Assembly (NCBI RefSeq): GCF_000364605.1
Contig: NZ_KB822578.1
Location: forward strand, 186,001-250,000
From: Nocardioides sp. Iso805N
GTDB lineage: Bacteria; Actinomycetota; Actinomycetes; Propionibacteriales; Nocardioidaceae
Length of the DNA: 64,000 nt
Reading direction: 5' to 3'
A program made the position numbers and the translations under genes. Shown piece by piece: positions 34,866-43,608 of the stretch. Position 1 is the stretch's first letter. The number at the start of each line of letters is the position of its first letter. The notes under the pieces are model-generated. The model did no database searches and had not been told where the DNA came from. It saw only the letters and a program-made list of their open reading frames with translations.

Positions 34866-35739
34866 CGTCACCACAGCGTCGCTGCCGCCGCTGGTCGCAC
34901 CGTCGTCGACGATGGGCCTGCTGTCGGTCTTCAAGCGCAGCTATCTGTTGCGCCTGCTGGTGCAGCGTGAGATCGCCGCCCGGTACGAGCAGTCGTTCCT
35001 GGGCTTCCTGTGGTCCTACATCAACCCGCTGACCCAGTTCTTCATCTACTGGTACATCATGGGCGTCGTCATGGGGGCTCACAACACCATCGACAACTAC
35101 CCCGTGCACGTCTTCAGCGGCCTGGTGGTGGTCCACTTCTTCACCGAGACCTTCGGGGCCGGCACGCGCTCGATCGTGCGCAACAAGTCGCTGGTGCAGA
35201 AGATGCCGCTGCCGGCGGAGATGTTCCCCGTCGCGGCGATGCTGGTCTCCCTGTGGCACGTGCTGCCGCAGATGGCGATCCTGCTGATCGTCTGCATCCT
35301 CTCGGGCTGGCACCCGGATCTCGGCACCCTGATCGGCGGCACCCTCGCGTTCGCCATCCTGATGGTGCTGGGCACGGCGCTGGCCTTGATCTTCAGCGTG
35401 GCCAACGTGTTCTGGCGGGACTTCGGCTCGTTGGTCGGCATCCTGACCAACTTCGTCCGCTTCGGCTGCACCATGATCTACAGCTACGACATGCTTGCCC
35501 AGCACGCTGGCAGCCTCAAGTGGCTGGTCCTCGGCAACCCGATCGCGGTGGCCTGTCTGCTGTTCCAGCGAGCGTTCTGGGCGCTGTCGACCACCGACCC
35601 CGCTACGACGCTGAAGACCCAATTCCCGCCGCACCTGTACCACCAGGGTGTCATCGCGCTGGGGGCGTCGATCGTGGTGTTGCTGATCGCGCAGTGGTTC
35701 TTCACCAAGTTCGAGGCACGGATCCCGGAGCAGATCTGA
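34858..35739 (+). CDS. Polysaccharide ABC exporter, permease subunit (Wzm/RfbD-like)
   Basis: 293 residues, ABC-2 type permease with six membrane segments. The N-terminal cytosolic part has LLVQREIAARYEQSFLGFLWSYINPL, a signature of polysaccharide exporter permeases (LxxRDLKxRYxxSxLGxLW). The position between glfT2 and the ATPase matches the glf-glfT-Wzm-Wzt order of galactan systems (mycobacterial Rv3783 analogue, recalled). It moves lipid-linked galactan to the outer face. It overlaps glfT2 by 8 bases and the ATPase gene by 1 (TGATG). Confidence 0.9.
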   Translation: MSDVTTASLPPLVAPSSTMGLLSVFKRSYLLRLLVQREIAARYEQSFLGFLWSYINPLTQFFIYWYIMGVVMGAHNTIDNYPVHVFSGLVVVHFFTETFGAGTRSIVRNKSLVQKMPLPAEMFPVAAMLVSLWHVLPQMAILLIVCILSGWHPDLGTLIGGTLAFAILMVLGTALALIFSVANVFWRDFGSLVGILTNFVRFGCTMIYSYDMLAQHAGSLKWLVLGNPIAVACLLFQRAFWALSTTDPATTLKTQFPPHLYHQGVIALGASIVVLLIAQWFFTKFEARIPEQI

Positions 35740-36518
35740 TGGCAGAAGCGATCATCGCCGAGCACGTCACGAAAGACTTCGTGCTCCGGCGCCACAAGAC
35801 CTTCAAGCAGATGAGCGTCGCCAAGATGCGCGGGCAGAAGACCGTCGACCGCTTCAACGCGGTCGATGACGTCTCCTTCACCATCCAGCAGGGCGAGTCC
35901 GTCGGCCTGATGGGACTCAACGGCTCCGGGAAGTCGACGCTTCTCAAGGTCGTCAGTGGCGTGATGAAGCCCAACAAGGGGACGATGGTGACGCGCGGGC
36001 GCATCGCGGGCCTCATCGCGACAGGCGCCGGATTCCAGTCGCAGCTCTCCGGGCTGGAGAACATCTACCTCAACGCTGCGATCTACGGTCTCAACGAGAA
36101 GGAGACCAAGAAGGTCCTCGAGGAGATCATCGACTTCGCCGACATCGGGCAGTTCATCGACCAGCCTGTCGGTACCTACTCCTCGGGCATGACCTCGCGG
36201 CTCGGGTTCTCGATCGCCGTTCACGTGGACTGCGACATCTTCTTGGCCGACGAGATCCTCGCCGTCGGCGACAAGCCGTTCAAGCGCAAGTGCATGAACA
36301 AGATGGACGAGATCCGTGCGAGCGGCAAGACGATGGTCTACGTCAGTCACGCCGCTGCGTCGGTGCAGCGGATGTGCGATCGCGTCATCTGCCTCGAGCG
36401 CGGCCGGGTGATCTTCGACGGCGACGTCGACGAGGGCATCCGCGTCCTGCACTACGACGATGACGAGGATGGCGACGAGCTCGCCCTCAGCGACGCCGAG
36501 ATGGGTGCCGACGTCTGA
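35739..36518 (+). CDS. Polysaccharide ABC exporter, ATP-binding subunit (Wzt/RfbE-like)
   Basis: 259 residues. Walker A is MGLNGSGKST (about 53-62), the signature SSGMTSRLGF (about 148-157), Walker B FLADEILAVGD (about 168-178), and the switch His is in YVSHAAASV. No C-terminal carbohydrate-binding domain of the Wzt(O9a) kind is present, and the protein ends with an acidic tail (DDDEDGDELALSDAEMGADV). That fits the shorter RfbE-type ATPases of galactan systems (Rv3781 analogue, recalled). It powers export of the galactan with the permease. Confidence 0.92.
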   Translation: MAEAIIAEHVTKDFVLRRHKTFKQMSVAKMRGQKTVDRFNAVDDVSFTIQQGESVGLMGLNGSGKSTLLKVVSGVMKPNKGTMVTRGRIAGLIATGAGFQSQLSGLENIYLNAAIYGLNEKETKKVLEEIIDFADIGQFIDQPVGTYSSGMTSRLGFSIAVHVDCDIFLADEILAVGDKPFKRKCMNKMDEIRASGKTMVYVSHAAASVQRMCDRVICLERGRVIFDGDVDEGIRVLHYDDDEDGDELALSDAEMGADV

Positions 36519-36567
36519 GGCCTTCCGGCCGACCCTGGAGGCCGTCAGCGCCCGCTGTACGCCCGAA

Positions 36568-36597
36568 CTGCCCGCTTCCCGCCAGGGGAGCGGGCAG
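36568..36597 (+). terminator. Terminator of the galactan operon
   Basis: CTGCCCGCT-T-CCC pairs with GGGAGCGGGCAG around a short loop with one bulged base. It lies 50 bases after the ATPase stop. There is no U-tract. Confidence 0.7.
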
Positions 36598-36630
36598 TGG
36601 CCATTTCCCCGTCGACCGGCGGGCAAAGAG

Positions 36631-36648
36631 AATTACAGCCTTGTAATT
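36631..36648. promoter_or_regulatory. AT-rich palindrome 1, AATTACA-GCCT-TGTAATT
   Basis: A perfect seven-base inverted repeat with a four-base spacer, the best copy of the family. It lies 139 bases before the amidase ATG, and the second copy is 55 bases downstream centre to centre, about five helical turns. Confidence 0.6.
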
Positions 36649-36685
36649 TTACTTTAATCTCGGATTCATCGGCGTGTCGAGTAGA

Positions 36686-36703
36686 AATTACAATGATGTA
36701 GTT
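36686..36703. promoter_or_regulatory. AT-rich palindrome 2, AATTACA-ATGA-TGTAGTT
   Basis: One mismatch to perfect symmetry. It differs from the CHAP-gene copy (3356) only within the spacer. It lies 84 bases before the amidase ATG. Confidence 0.6.
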
Positions 36704-36727
36704 ACTCGCGAGACCTTCCCAAGGTGC

Positions 36728-36742
36728 TGTGACGGGTGTGAA
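36728..36742. promoter_or_regulatory. TGTGAC-N3-TGTGAA direct repeat, candidate MtrA site
   Basis: Hexamers at 36728 and 36737, 9 bases apart, with a third TGTGAA at 36756. It lies 45 bases before the amidase ATG and just past palindrome 2. Confidence 0.55.
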
Positions 36743-36786
36743 AGTTGAGCCCTCGTGTGAACTTCCCCCACACCTGGAGCAATGGA

Positions 36787-39540
36787 ATGCACCCCGGAAA
36801 AACTCGCTATGTCGCCACCTGCCAGCAGCTGCTCGCACTCGGTGTCGTCGTCGCCGCCCTCGTCCCCGCCGCCACCATCGTCACCCTCGACGTCGTCCGT
36901 GAGACGCCGTCCGGGACCGCCTCCCCAGGCCGAAGCGCTGGCACCACCGTTCCCGCGATCGCGCCGAGCCCGAGCGGGGCTCTGGCGGCGTACACCAAGG
37001 CGGCGCTGACGCCGTCCGTGGTCGCTACGGGCTCGGCGGACGCCTCCGTGGACGAGGTGCAGCTCACCGCTGCCGCAGGTCCCACGATCGGGCGCCGTGC
37101 GATCGGCAAGGCAACAGGCGCCGCCACCGCCAATGCCCGCCTCGCCACCAGGGCGAAGCGCACCACGATCACCAGTACGCCGCAACGGGTCACCGGGTTC
37201 GGCACGGTCGGTGTGACCTGGGAGCACGGCGACAACCTGAAGCCGAGCCAGATCCGGGTGCAGCTGCGCACCGAGAAGTCGGGCGCCTGGACCGGCTGGA
37301 CCAAGGTCGACTACGACATCGACGGCCCGGACGCAGGCACGGCCGAGGGCAAGCGCTCACGTCCCGGCACGATGGAGGCCCTGGTCGGCCACGTCGACCG
37401 GGTGCAGGTCCGGATGGGGGTCACGGGGGCGAAGGTGCCGCCGGATCTCAAGCTCGCGGTGATCGCACCGGGACAGACGCCGACCGCCTCGGAGCGGCCG
37501 GCTCTCGACACGGCCACGATGGGCTCCGCCGGCAGTGCCGGCACCGCCGCTGCTGGCAACACCGCAGCTGCGGGCACGAGTACGGCCGCGCCGGCGGCCG
37601 GTGCCGACAGTGCCGGCGCCGCTGACGGCGTCGACGTGACCTCCGACGCGGCCGCGGGTCCGGCTGAGTCGTCCGACATCGCTGCCGCCGACCAGGCGGT
37701 TCTGGCGGCGGCGGCGTACACGCCCAAGCCGCAGATCTACAGCCGCGCCCAATGGGGAGCGGACGAGAAGATCCGCGAGCAGACCGCGCCGACGTACGCG
37801 GAGGTCCATGGCGGGTTCGTGCACCACACCGTCAACGCCAACGACTACACCGCCGCCGAGGTGCCCGGCATCATCCGCAGCATCTACGCCTACCACGTGC
37901 GCAGCCGCGGCTGGCGCGACATCGGCTACAACTTCCTGATCGACAAGTTCGGCCGGATCTGGGAGGGCCGCTACGGCGGCGTCGACCGGCCCGTGGTCGG
38001 AGCGCACACCGAGAACTACAACAACTACGGCTTCGGCGTCTCGGCCATCGGCAACTTCGAGATCGCCAAGCCCACCTCGGCGCTGATCCAGGCAGAGGGA
38101 GCTCTCTTCGCCTGGAAGCTGTCCCTGCACGGGGTCTCGGCCGCCGCGACCAACGTCGCGATCGGCCCGAGGACCTTCGCCTCCTCGATCATGGGGCACC
38201 GCGACACCAAGTCGACCGCGTGCCCGGGCAAGTACCTCTACGCCAAGATCCCCGAGATCCGTACGCTGGCCGCCTCCTTGCAGGTCGGCTGGTCGGGCCG
38301 CACCCTCGAATCGAGCTTCGTCGGCTCCGCGGATCCCGACATCGTGGTCCGGGACGCGACCACCAAGGAGGCCTACGTCGTGCCGACGGTCTCGGCGGCC
38401 TCCCGGACAGTGCCGGTCGCGGTGAGCGGCGCCGGGTCCTTCACCTCGCCCGATCTCACGGGTGACCGTCGAGCCGACCTGGTCAAGGTGTCGACGGCGG
38501 GAGTGGTGAAGGTGCGGCCGGGCGATGGCGCCGGCCACTACGGCAAAGCGGTGAGCAAGGACACGAAGCTGTTCGTGGGCCGCGCGATGATCACCGCCGT
38601 CGGTGACATCAACGGCGACGGCCGCAACGACCTGGTCGCGAAGATCACCAAGGCCGGGAAGAACCAGGGCAGGATGAGCGCCTACCTCGGACGCGGGAAC
38701 GGCACGTTCGTCCGCAAGGCTCTGTCCGCCGTCGACCTCAGGAGCGTCACCGGCCTCGCCGGTCCGGGCGACGTCACCGGCGACGGCCATCCAGATCTGC
38801 TGGCCCGCAGGACCGACGGCTCGATCGTCACGCTGCCGGGCACAGGGACGGGCACGTTCGGTGTGCCGCGTACAACGTCCTCCGGCACCGGTCTCGGCGC
38901 CCCGATCGACACCGGTCTGAAGCTGCCCAACGCGACTCAGCTGCTCGATGCCGGTGACTGGAACCGCGACGGTCATTCGGACCTGATCACGCGCAACACC
39001 GACGGCAACCTCTACCTCTACCTGGGCAACGGCCAGGGCCGGTTCGCCAAGCCCACCGTGCTCGCCGGCGGCTTCGGTGCGGTCACCCTGCTCAGCGCGG
39101 CCGGCGACATCACCGGGGACGGCTGGCCGGACCTGCAGGGTCAGGTGAACGGCGCGATGCGGATCTGGCCGGGCAAGGGCGCCGGCGGCCTGGGGGCGTC
39201 GTACGTCTCGCACAGTGCGATCTCGGCCAAGAAGCAGGTCGCGGTCGGCCGCTGGACCAGCGACGGCGCTCCGGACGCGCTGTTCGTCAAGGCCAAGAAG
39301 ACACTGCTCTACCCGGGCAACGGACCCGGCGGCCTGACCAACCCGATCACGGTGGGGGGCAGCCTGGCGGCCTACAGCTGGGTGATCGGCGTCGGCAACG
39401 TGCACGGCACGGGCACGTCCGCCCTGATCGTGCGCAACAGCGCCGGCGCGCTCTACCAGATCGCGCCGACCGCGACCGGAACGCTCGGAGCCCCCCAGCT
39501 GCTGGGCACCGGCTTCAGTCGCTACGACCTGGCCGACTAG
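36787..39540 (+). CDS. Secreted N-acetylmuramoyl-L-alanine amidase (PGRP type) with FG-GAP/VCBS repeats
   Basis: 917 residues. Signal segment 1-36, then a long Ala/Thr-rich, low-complexity region (about 37-300). The amidase_2/PGRP domain spans about 310-490. Zinc-ligand candidates are the His pair in FVHHTV and the His in GHRDTKSTACPG. RDIGYNFLIDKFGRIWEGRYGG is the central signature. Residues about 510-917 hold five or more FG-GAP/VCBS repeats (GDINGDGRNDL, GDVTGDGHPDL, DWNRDGHSDL, GDITGDGWPDL), which form a beta-propeller that may bind the wall or calcium. It cuts the lactyl-peptide bond of peptidoglycan. The start is set at ATG 36787 because GGAG precedes it and the regulatory repeats fall upstream; a TTG at 36745 would overlap them. 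Confidence 0.88.
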   Translation: MHPGKTRYVATCQQLLALGVVVAALVPAATIVTLDVVRETPSGTASPGRSAGTTVPAIAPSPSGALAAYTKAALTPSVVATGSADASVDEVQLTAAAGPTIGRRAIGKATGAATANARLATRAKRTTITSTPQRVTGFGTVGVTWEHGDNLKPSQIRVQLRTEKSGAWTGWTKVDYDIDGPDAGTAEGKRSRPGTMEALVGHVDRVQVRMGVTGAKVPPDLKLAVIAPGQTPTASERPALDTATMGSAGSAGTAAAGNTAAAGTSTAAPAAGADSAGAADGVDVTSDAAAGPAESSDIAAADQAVLAAAAYTPKPQIYSRAQWGADEKIREQTAPTYAEVHGGFVHHTVNANDYTAAEVPGIIRSIYAYHVRSRGWRDIGYNFLIDKFGRIWEGRYGGVDRPVVGAHTENYNNYGFGVSAIGNFEIAKPTSALIQAEGALFAWKLSLHGVSAAATNVAIGPRTFASSIMGHRDTKSTACPGKYLYAKIPEIRTLAASLQVGWSGRTLESSFVGSADPDIVVRDATTKEAYVVPTVSAASRTVPVAVSGAGSFTSPDLTGDRRADLVKVSTAGVVKVRPGDGAGHYGKAVSKDTKLFVGRAMITAVGDINGDGRNDLVAKITKAGKNQGRMSAYLGRGNGTFVRKALSAVDLRSVTGLAGPGDVTGDGHPDLLARRTDGSIVTLPGTGTGTFGVPRTTSSGTGLGAPIDTGLKLPNATQLLDAGDWNRDGHSDLITRNTDGNLYLYLGNGQGRFAKPTVLAGGFGAVTLLSAAGDITGDGWPDLQGQVNGAMRIWPGKGAGGLGASYVSHSAISAKKQVAVGRWTSDGAPDALFVKAKKTLLYPGNGPGGLTNPITVGGSLAAYSWVIGVGNVHGTGTSALIVRNSAGALYQIAPTATGTLGAPQLLGTGFSRYDLAD

Positions 39541-39553
39541 GAGGAGAAGAGGC

Positions 39554-40303
39554 TCAGTCCTGGGACGATCCGCGCGGGATGCGTTGATCCCGACGAGGAC
39601 CCGTGACCCGCTCGGCGACAGCGATCGCCTCGAGTCGGTCGGGGTCGGCGTGGACGACCAGGACGAGTGAGCCGCCGTTCGCGAGCGGCTCGCAGAAGGA
39701 GGCGGTTCCCGGTGGGGAAGCCGGGTCCGTCTCCGAGATGAGGCGGTCGCCGCTGGAGAGGGAAGCTCCGGCGGCGGCCGCCCACAGCTGTGCCTGGCTG
39801 GTCACCTCGCCGTTCCACTCCGTCGCCGCGTCCTCGGGAGTCGGCGGGTCCCAGGGCTCCCAGCCGTCGGGCTGACCCCACACCTCGATCCCCACGTCGT
39901 GTACGTCGGCAGGCAGCGGCTCGGCGAACCGCACCCCCAGCGGCAGCAGAGCGCAGGCCAGTGTCGGGCGGGTGCTCGCGGTCTGTGCCCAGATCCCCAG
40001 CGAGCCGGGTCCGCAGACCACCGCGTCGGCGTCCTCGGCGTCGGTGACGACCAGACCGGCGTTCCACGCGGCACCCAGGAAGACCACCGAGAGCCAGTGC
40101 GCCGGAAGGTCGATGTGCAGCCGTTGGCCGCGCTCGAGCCCGTGCTCCTCGACCAGGAGGCCGGAGACCTTGGCCACCCAATTGGCATAGGTGGTCACCG
40201 AGAGCTCCACCCGCTCGCCGGTCGCCTCGTCGTAGAACGTCACCAGCGGACGGCCGGGGTTGGAGCGCAGCTGGCGGGCCAGGACATCAGAGAACGTCGT
40301 CAC
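39554..40303 (-). CDS. TIGR03089 family protein (degenerate AMP-binding-like)
   Basis: 249 residues. It starts like an AMP-forming acyl-CoA synthetase (PLVTFYDEATGERVELSVTTYANWVAK, then GLERGQRLHIDLPAHWLSVVFLGAAWNAGLVVT) but stops before the adenylation core and lacks the P-loop-like STxGT segment. This matches TIGR03089, known in actinobacteria beside manC (Rv3268 in M. tuberculosis, recalled). A true enzyme function is unlikely. The role is unknown, possibly a regulatory or binding protein. The start is GTG at 40303. It is divergent from manC. Confidence 0.8.
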   Translation of the reverse strand: MTTFSDVLARQLRSNPGRPLVTFYDEATGERVELSVTTYANWVAKVSGLLVEEHGLERGQRLHIDLPAHWLSVVFLGAAWNAGLVVTDAEDADAVVCGPGSLGIWAQTASTRPTLACALLPLGVRFAEPLPADVHDVGIEVWGQPDGWEPWDPPTPEDAATEWNGEVTSQAQLWAAAAGASLSSGDRLISETDPASPPGTASFCEPLANGGSLVLVVHADPDRLEAIAVAERVTGPRRDQRIPRGSSQD

Positions 40304-40340
40304 ACGCCCATCCTGCCCTGTTGGTCGGCGCGGCACTGGT

Positions 40341-40346
40341 TAGGCT
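40341..40346 (+). promoter_or_regulatory. Probable -10 box (TAGGCT) of manC
   Basis: It is 7 bases before the manC ATG, consistent with a leaderless transcript. Confidence 0.5.
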
Positions 40347-40353
40347 GCGCCCT

Positions 40354-41466
40354 ATGGCTGGACGGCTCTCGATCGACAACTTCTGGGCGGTCATCCCCGC
40401 CGGCGGCGCTGGTACTCGGCTGTGGCCGCTCTCGCGGGAGGCGGCGCCGAAGTTCCTGCGCGACCTCACCGGCAGCGGCCGGTCGTTGCTGCAGGAGACC
40501 TATGACCGGCTGCAGGTGCTGACGCAGGACCGGTTCCTGGTCGTCACCGGAGCGGTGCACCAGGAGGCGGTGCTCGAGCAGCTGCCGCAGCTCGAGGGCT
40601 GCGTCCTCGCCGAGCCGACGCCGCGCGACTCGATGGCCGCGATCGGCCTGGCCGCCGCCGTACTCGAGCTGCGGGACCCGGACGCGGTGATGGGCTCCTT
40701 CGCCGCCGACCACGTCATCACGCGTGCCAAGAAGTTCACCGAGGCGGTCCGGACCGCGGTCGCGGTCGCGCGCGACGGCTGGCTGGTCACGCTCGGCATC
40801 ACGCCGACGTTCCCGAGCACGGCGTACGGCTACGTGCACGGCGTCGGCGAGCTGCCCGGACATCCGGCTGCCCGGTTGGTCGACAGCTTCGTGGAGAAGC
40901 CCTCGGAGGCTGTCGCCCAGTCCTACCTGGCCGACGGCGGCTACCGCTGGAACGCAGGCATGTTCGTGGTCCGCCCGACCGTCCTGCTCGACCTGCTGGC
41001 GACGTGGGACCCCGAGTTCGCCGCCACCCTTCGCGAGATCGCGGCGCTGGGCCCGACCAGCGGGGCCGAGCGGATGAAGGAGCTCTGGAGCCGGCTGCCC
41101 AAGATCGCCGTCGACAATGCCGTCGCCGAGCCCGCCGCGTCGGCCGGCAAGGTCGCGGTGGTGCCGGCGGAGTTCGGCTGGGACGACGTCGGTGACTTCG
41201 ACTCGTTGGCGACCCTGCTGGACGCAGCGATGACCGTCGACTCCGAGGGGCCCACCGTGCTGGGGGACAGCGCACTGGTGCGTTCGATCGACGCCTCGGG
41301 ACTGGTGGTGCCCTCCAGCGGCCGCACCATCGCGGTGGTCGGTCTGGAGGACATCGTCGTGGTCGACACCCCCGACGCGGTCCTGGTCACCACCAGGGCG
41401 CGTGCCCAGCAGGTGAAGCAGATCGTGGCCAGCCTCAAGGCGGAGAACCTCGACACACTGACCTGA
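40354..41466 (+). CDS. manC: Mannose-1-phosphate guanylyltransferase
   Basis: 370 residues. Makes GDP-mannose from mannose-1-phosphate and GTP, the donor for mannosyl lipids and glycans. The nucleotide loop AGGAGTRLWPLSREAAPKF (about 15-33) is intact. SFAADHVI (about 115-122) and FVEKP (about 179-183) bind metal and sugar phosphate. GWDDVGDFDSL marks the end of the transferase. There is no fused isomerase domain. The manB gene at 52878 supplies mannose-1-phosphate. The ATG at 40354 fits the -10 box. Confidence 0.94.
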   Translation: MAGRLSIDNFWAVIPAGGAGTRLWPLSREAAPKFLRDLTGSGRSLLQETYDRLQVLTQDRFLVVTGAVHQEAVLEQLPQLEGCVLAEPTPRDSMAAIGLAAAVLELRDPDAVMGSFAADHVITRAKKFTEAVRTAVAVARDGWLVTLGITPTFPSTAYGYVHGVGELPGHPAARLVDSFVEKPSEAVAQSYLADGGYRWNAGMFVVRPTVLLDLLATWDPEFAATLREIAALGPTSGAERMKELWSRLPKIAVDNAVAEPAASAGKVAVVPAEFGWDDVGDFDSLATLLDAAMTVDSEGPTVLGDSALVRSIDASGLVVPSSGRTIAVVGLEDIVVVDTPDAVLVTTRARAQQVKQIVASLKAENLDTLT

Positions 41467-41507
41467 GCGTCCGCTCCGGTCCGGGGCGGCCGAGGGCTGG
41501 ACATCGC

Positions 41508-41523
41508 TCGAACAAGTGTTCGA
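41508..41523. promoter_or_regulatory. SOS box TCGAAC-AAGT-GTTCGA of dinB
   Basis: A perfect match to the actinobacterial LexA consensus TCGAAC-N4-GTTCGA. It lies 11-26 bases before the GTG chosen for dinB and contains the alternative GTG at 41516. LexA binding here would block the promoter. Confidence 0.85.
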
Positions 41524-41533
41524 TCATGGTCGG

Positions 41534-42751
41534 GTGATCCTGCACGCCGACCTGGACTCGTTCTACGCCTCGGTCGAGCAGCGCGACGATCCGACGCTGC
41601 GCGGCCGACCGGTGGCGGTCGGCGGCGGGATCGTGCTCGCCGCCAGCTACGAAGCCAAGGCGTACGGCGTCAGCACGCCGATGGCCGGCGCCGAGGCACG
41701 ACGGCTGTGCCCGGGGCTGATCACGGTGCGGCCGCGCTTCTCGGCGTACGTCGAGGCCAGCCGGCGGGTGTTCGACATCTTCCGCGACACGACGCCGCTG
41801 GTGGAGGGGCTCTCCATCGACGAGGCCTTCCTCGACGTCGGGGGCCTGCGCCGGCTGGTGGGCGAGCCGGCGGCGATCGCGGAATCGCTGCGCCGTCGCG
41901 TGCGCGTCGAGGTCGGCCTGCCGATCTCGGTCGGCGTCGCCCGCACGAAGTATCTGGCGAAGGTCGCCAGCGCGGTCAGCAAGCCGGACGGTCTGCTGCT
42001 GGTCGACCCCGAGCGGGAGGAGGAGTTCCTCCACCCGCTGCCGGTCGAGCGACTCTGGGGCGTCGGCAAGGTGACGGCCGCGAAGCTGCATGCCGACGGC
42101 ATCCGCACCGTCGGTGACCTCGCGCGCCGTGAGGAGGAGGTGCTCGGTGGCCTGGTCGGCAGGGCATCCGGGAGGCACCTGTGGGCGCTGGCCCACCTGC
42201 GCGACCCGCGGCCGGTGGAGGTCGGTAAGCGGCGCGGCTCGGTCGGCGCCCAGCGCGCACTCGGCCGTCGGCACTGCACACCCGCGGAGCTCGATGCGCA
42301 CGTCGTCGCGCTGATCGACCGGGTCGCCCGCCGGCTGAGGGCGGGGGAGCGGATCGGCCGGACCCTGACGCTACGACTGCGCTTCGACGATTACACCCGG
42401 GCGACCCGCTCCGCGACGATCGGCGCCACCGGCGAGGCCACCGGGGCGACCGAGGTCTGGGTCGCCACCGCGCGGAGGCTGTTGCGCGGTGCGCTGCCGC
42501 TCCTCGCCGAGCGAGGCTGCACGCTGGTCGGCGTCAGCATCTCCGGTCTCGCCGACTCGCACACCGAGCAGCTCGAGCTGCCGTTGGAATGGCCCGGTCC
42601 CGAGGGCGTGATCCGCCGCGGGAGCATCCTCGATGGGGCGCTGGATGCGGTGAAGGACAAGTACGGAACCGGGGCGATCACCCGTGCGGTGCTGCTCGGC
42701 GCCGAGCCGGGGATCGAGATGCCGACGCTGCCTGACCCTGGCCGTGGCTGA
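41534..42751 (+). CDS. dinB: DNA polymerase IV (Y-family)
   Basis: 405 residues. Error-prone translesion polymerase made under DNA damage. The palm metal motifs are HADLDSFYASVEQ (about 4-16) and SIDEAFLDVGG (about 95-105). ISVGVARTKYLAKVASAVSKPDG is the usual finger-palm segment. A helix-hairpin-helix thumb and little-finger domain follow. A beta-clamp motif QLELPL is near residue 346. The start is set at GTG 41534; GTG 41516 adds six residues (MFDHGR) but lies inside the LexA box, so the shorter start is preferred. A strong terminator follows. Confidence 0.92.
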   Translation: MILHADLDSFYASVEQRDDPTLRGRPVAVGGGIVLAASYEAKAYGVSTPMAGAEARRLCPGLITVRPRFSAYVEASRRVFDIFRDTTPLVEGLSIDEAFLDVGGLRRLVGEPAAIAESLRRRVRVEVGLPISVGVARTKYLAKVASAVSKPDGLLLVDPEREEEFLHPLPVERLWGVGKVTAAKLHADGIRTVGDLARREEEVLGGLVGRASGRHLWALAHLRDPRPVEVGKRRGSVGAQRALGRRHCTPAELDAHVVALIDRVARRLRAGERIGRTLTLRLRFDDYTRATRSATIGATGEATGATEVWVATARRLLRGALPLLAERGCTLVGVSISGLADSHTEQLELPLEWPGPEGVIRRGSILDGALDAVKDKYGTGAITRAVLLGAEPGIEMPTLPDPGRG

Positions 42752-42759
42752 GCGCAAAT

Positions 42760-42799
42760 GTCGTACGCCCTGACCGCTGGAGCGGTCAGGGCGTACGAC
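42760..42799. terminator. Bidirectional terminator between dinB and DUF3105
   Basis: Perfect 19-base arms (42760-42778 and 42781-42799) with two central bases, so a very tight loop. It sits between convergent genes. Confidence 0.85.
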
Positions 42800-42812
42800 G
42801 ATCCGCGCTCGG

Positions 42813-43568
42813 TCACATGGCGCCCGGCTCCGGGCTGTCGGTGTAGGGGTAGGTCGTCATGAACGTCTTCAGCGCCGCGCCCGAGACGTCGGAGCAGTAC
42901 TGGAACGCGCCGACCTGCTTGGTGGTGTCGGTCTCGCCGTTGCCGCCCGCCGACCAGTGCGTGAAAGCGACGTGGGTGCCCTTCGGGAAGCTCTTGCCGA
43001 TCGACTTGGCGTCCGCGGGCAGCCACGGCACCGCGATGAACTTGTAGCGGAAGTTGGTGTCGCCGGGGAACTTCGCGCCGATCGCGCGGATCTCGTTGAT
43101 CTGCGCGGCCGAGACGGTGTCGTCGTACCAGAGGATCGTGTAGCCGTGCTCGAGGTTGTGCACCAGCGCCTCGAGCGCGGGGCGGTCGCCGCGGGTGTAG
43201 AACTTGCGGCTCATCGCGACCGGAGCCACGCCCTGCTCGTTCCAGTGCGGACCGAAGGCCGGCGGCGCGGTGGTGTAGGTGACCAGCTGACCGGTCGGCA
43301 CGTGCTGCTGGTTGCCATCCGCCTTCAGCGTGGTGACCTTCTGGCAGACCGCGGCAGGCTTGCCGATGCTGGCCAGCGAGATCGAGTTGAACTTCCGGGT
43401 GTCCCACCAGTCCTTCACGGGCTGGTAGGCCGCCAGGACCACGATCAGCAGTGCCACGAAGACGCATACGCCGACGATGGCGAAACCGCGGGACCGGTCG
43501 GCGCCGCGCTGCTGTTTGCGGATCGAGTCGACGACCGCGCGACGGTCGGACTTGGACGGCTTGGCCAC
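42813..43568 (-). CDS. DUF3105 membrane-anchored protein
   Basis: 251 residues. A basic N-terminus (about 1-28) and one transmembrane helix (about 30-50) are followed by an extracellular DUF3105 domain. The family signature VHNLEHGYTILWYDD is at about 135-149, and GPHWNEQGVAP is another conserved part. A Cys pair, C74 in AVCQKV and one in QYCSD, could form a disulfide. The family is common in actinobacteria and deinococci, with no known activity. It is separated by 13 bases from the dinB hairpin and lies next to fbiB. Confidence 0.85.
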   Translation of the reverse strand: MAKPSKSDRRAVVDSIRKQQRGADRSRGFAIVGVCVFVALLIVVLAAYQPVKDWWDTRKFNSISLASIGKPAAVCQKVTTLKADGNQQHVPTGQLVTYTTAPPAFGPHWNEQGVAPVAMSRKFYTRGDRPALEALVHNLEHGYTILWYDDTVSAAQINEIRAIGAKFPGDTNFRYKFIAVPWLPADAKSIGKSFPKGTHVAFTHWSAGGNGETDTTKQVGAFQYCSDVSGAALKTFMTTYPYTDSPEPGAM

Positions 43569-43608
43569 GGGTACCTCAGGGGTTCGAGTCGGTCAGGTCG
43601 CGCAGAGT

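Noticed and set aside
43570-43590. tRNA T-arm-like GGTTCGAGTC
   Set aside because: No cloverleaf can be drawn around it; it lies in the short gap between DUF3105 and fbiB.
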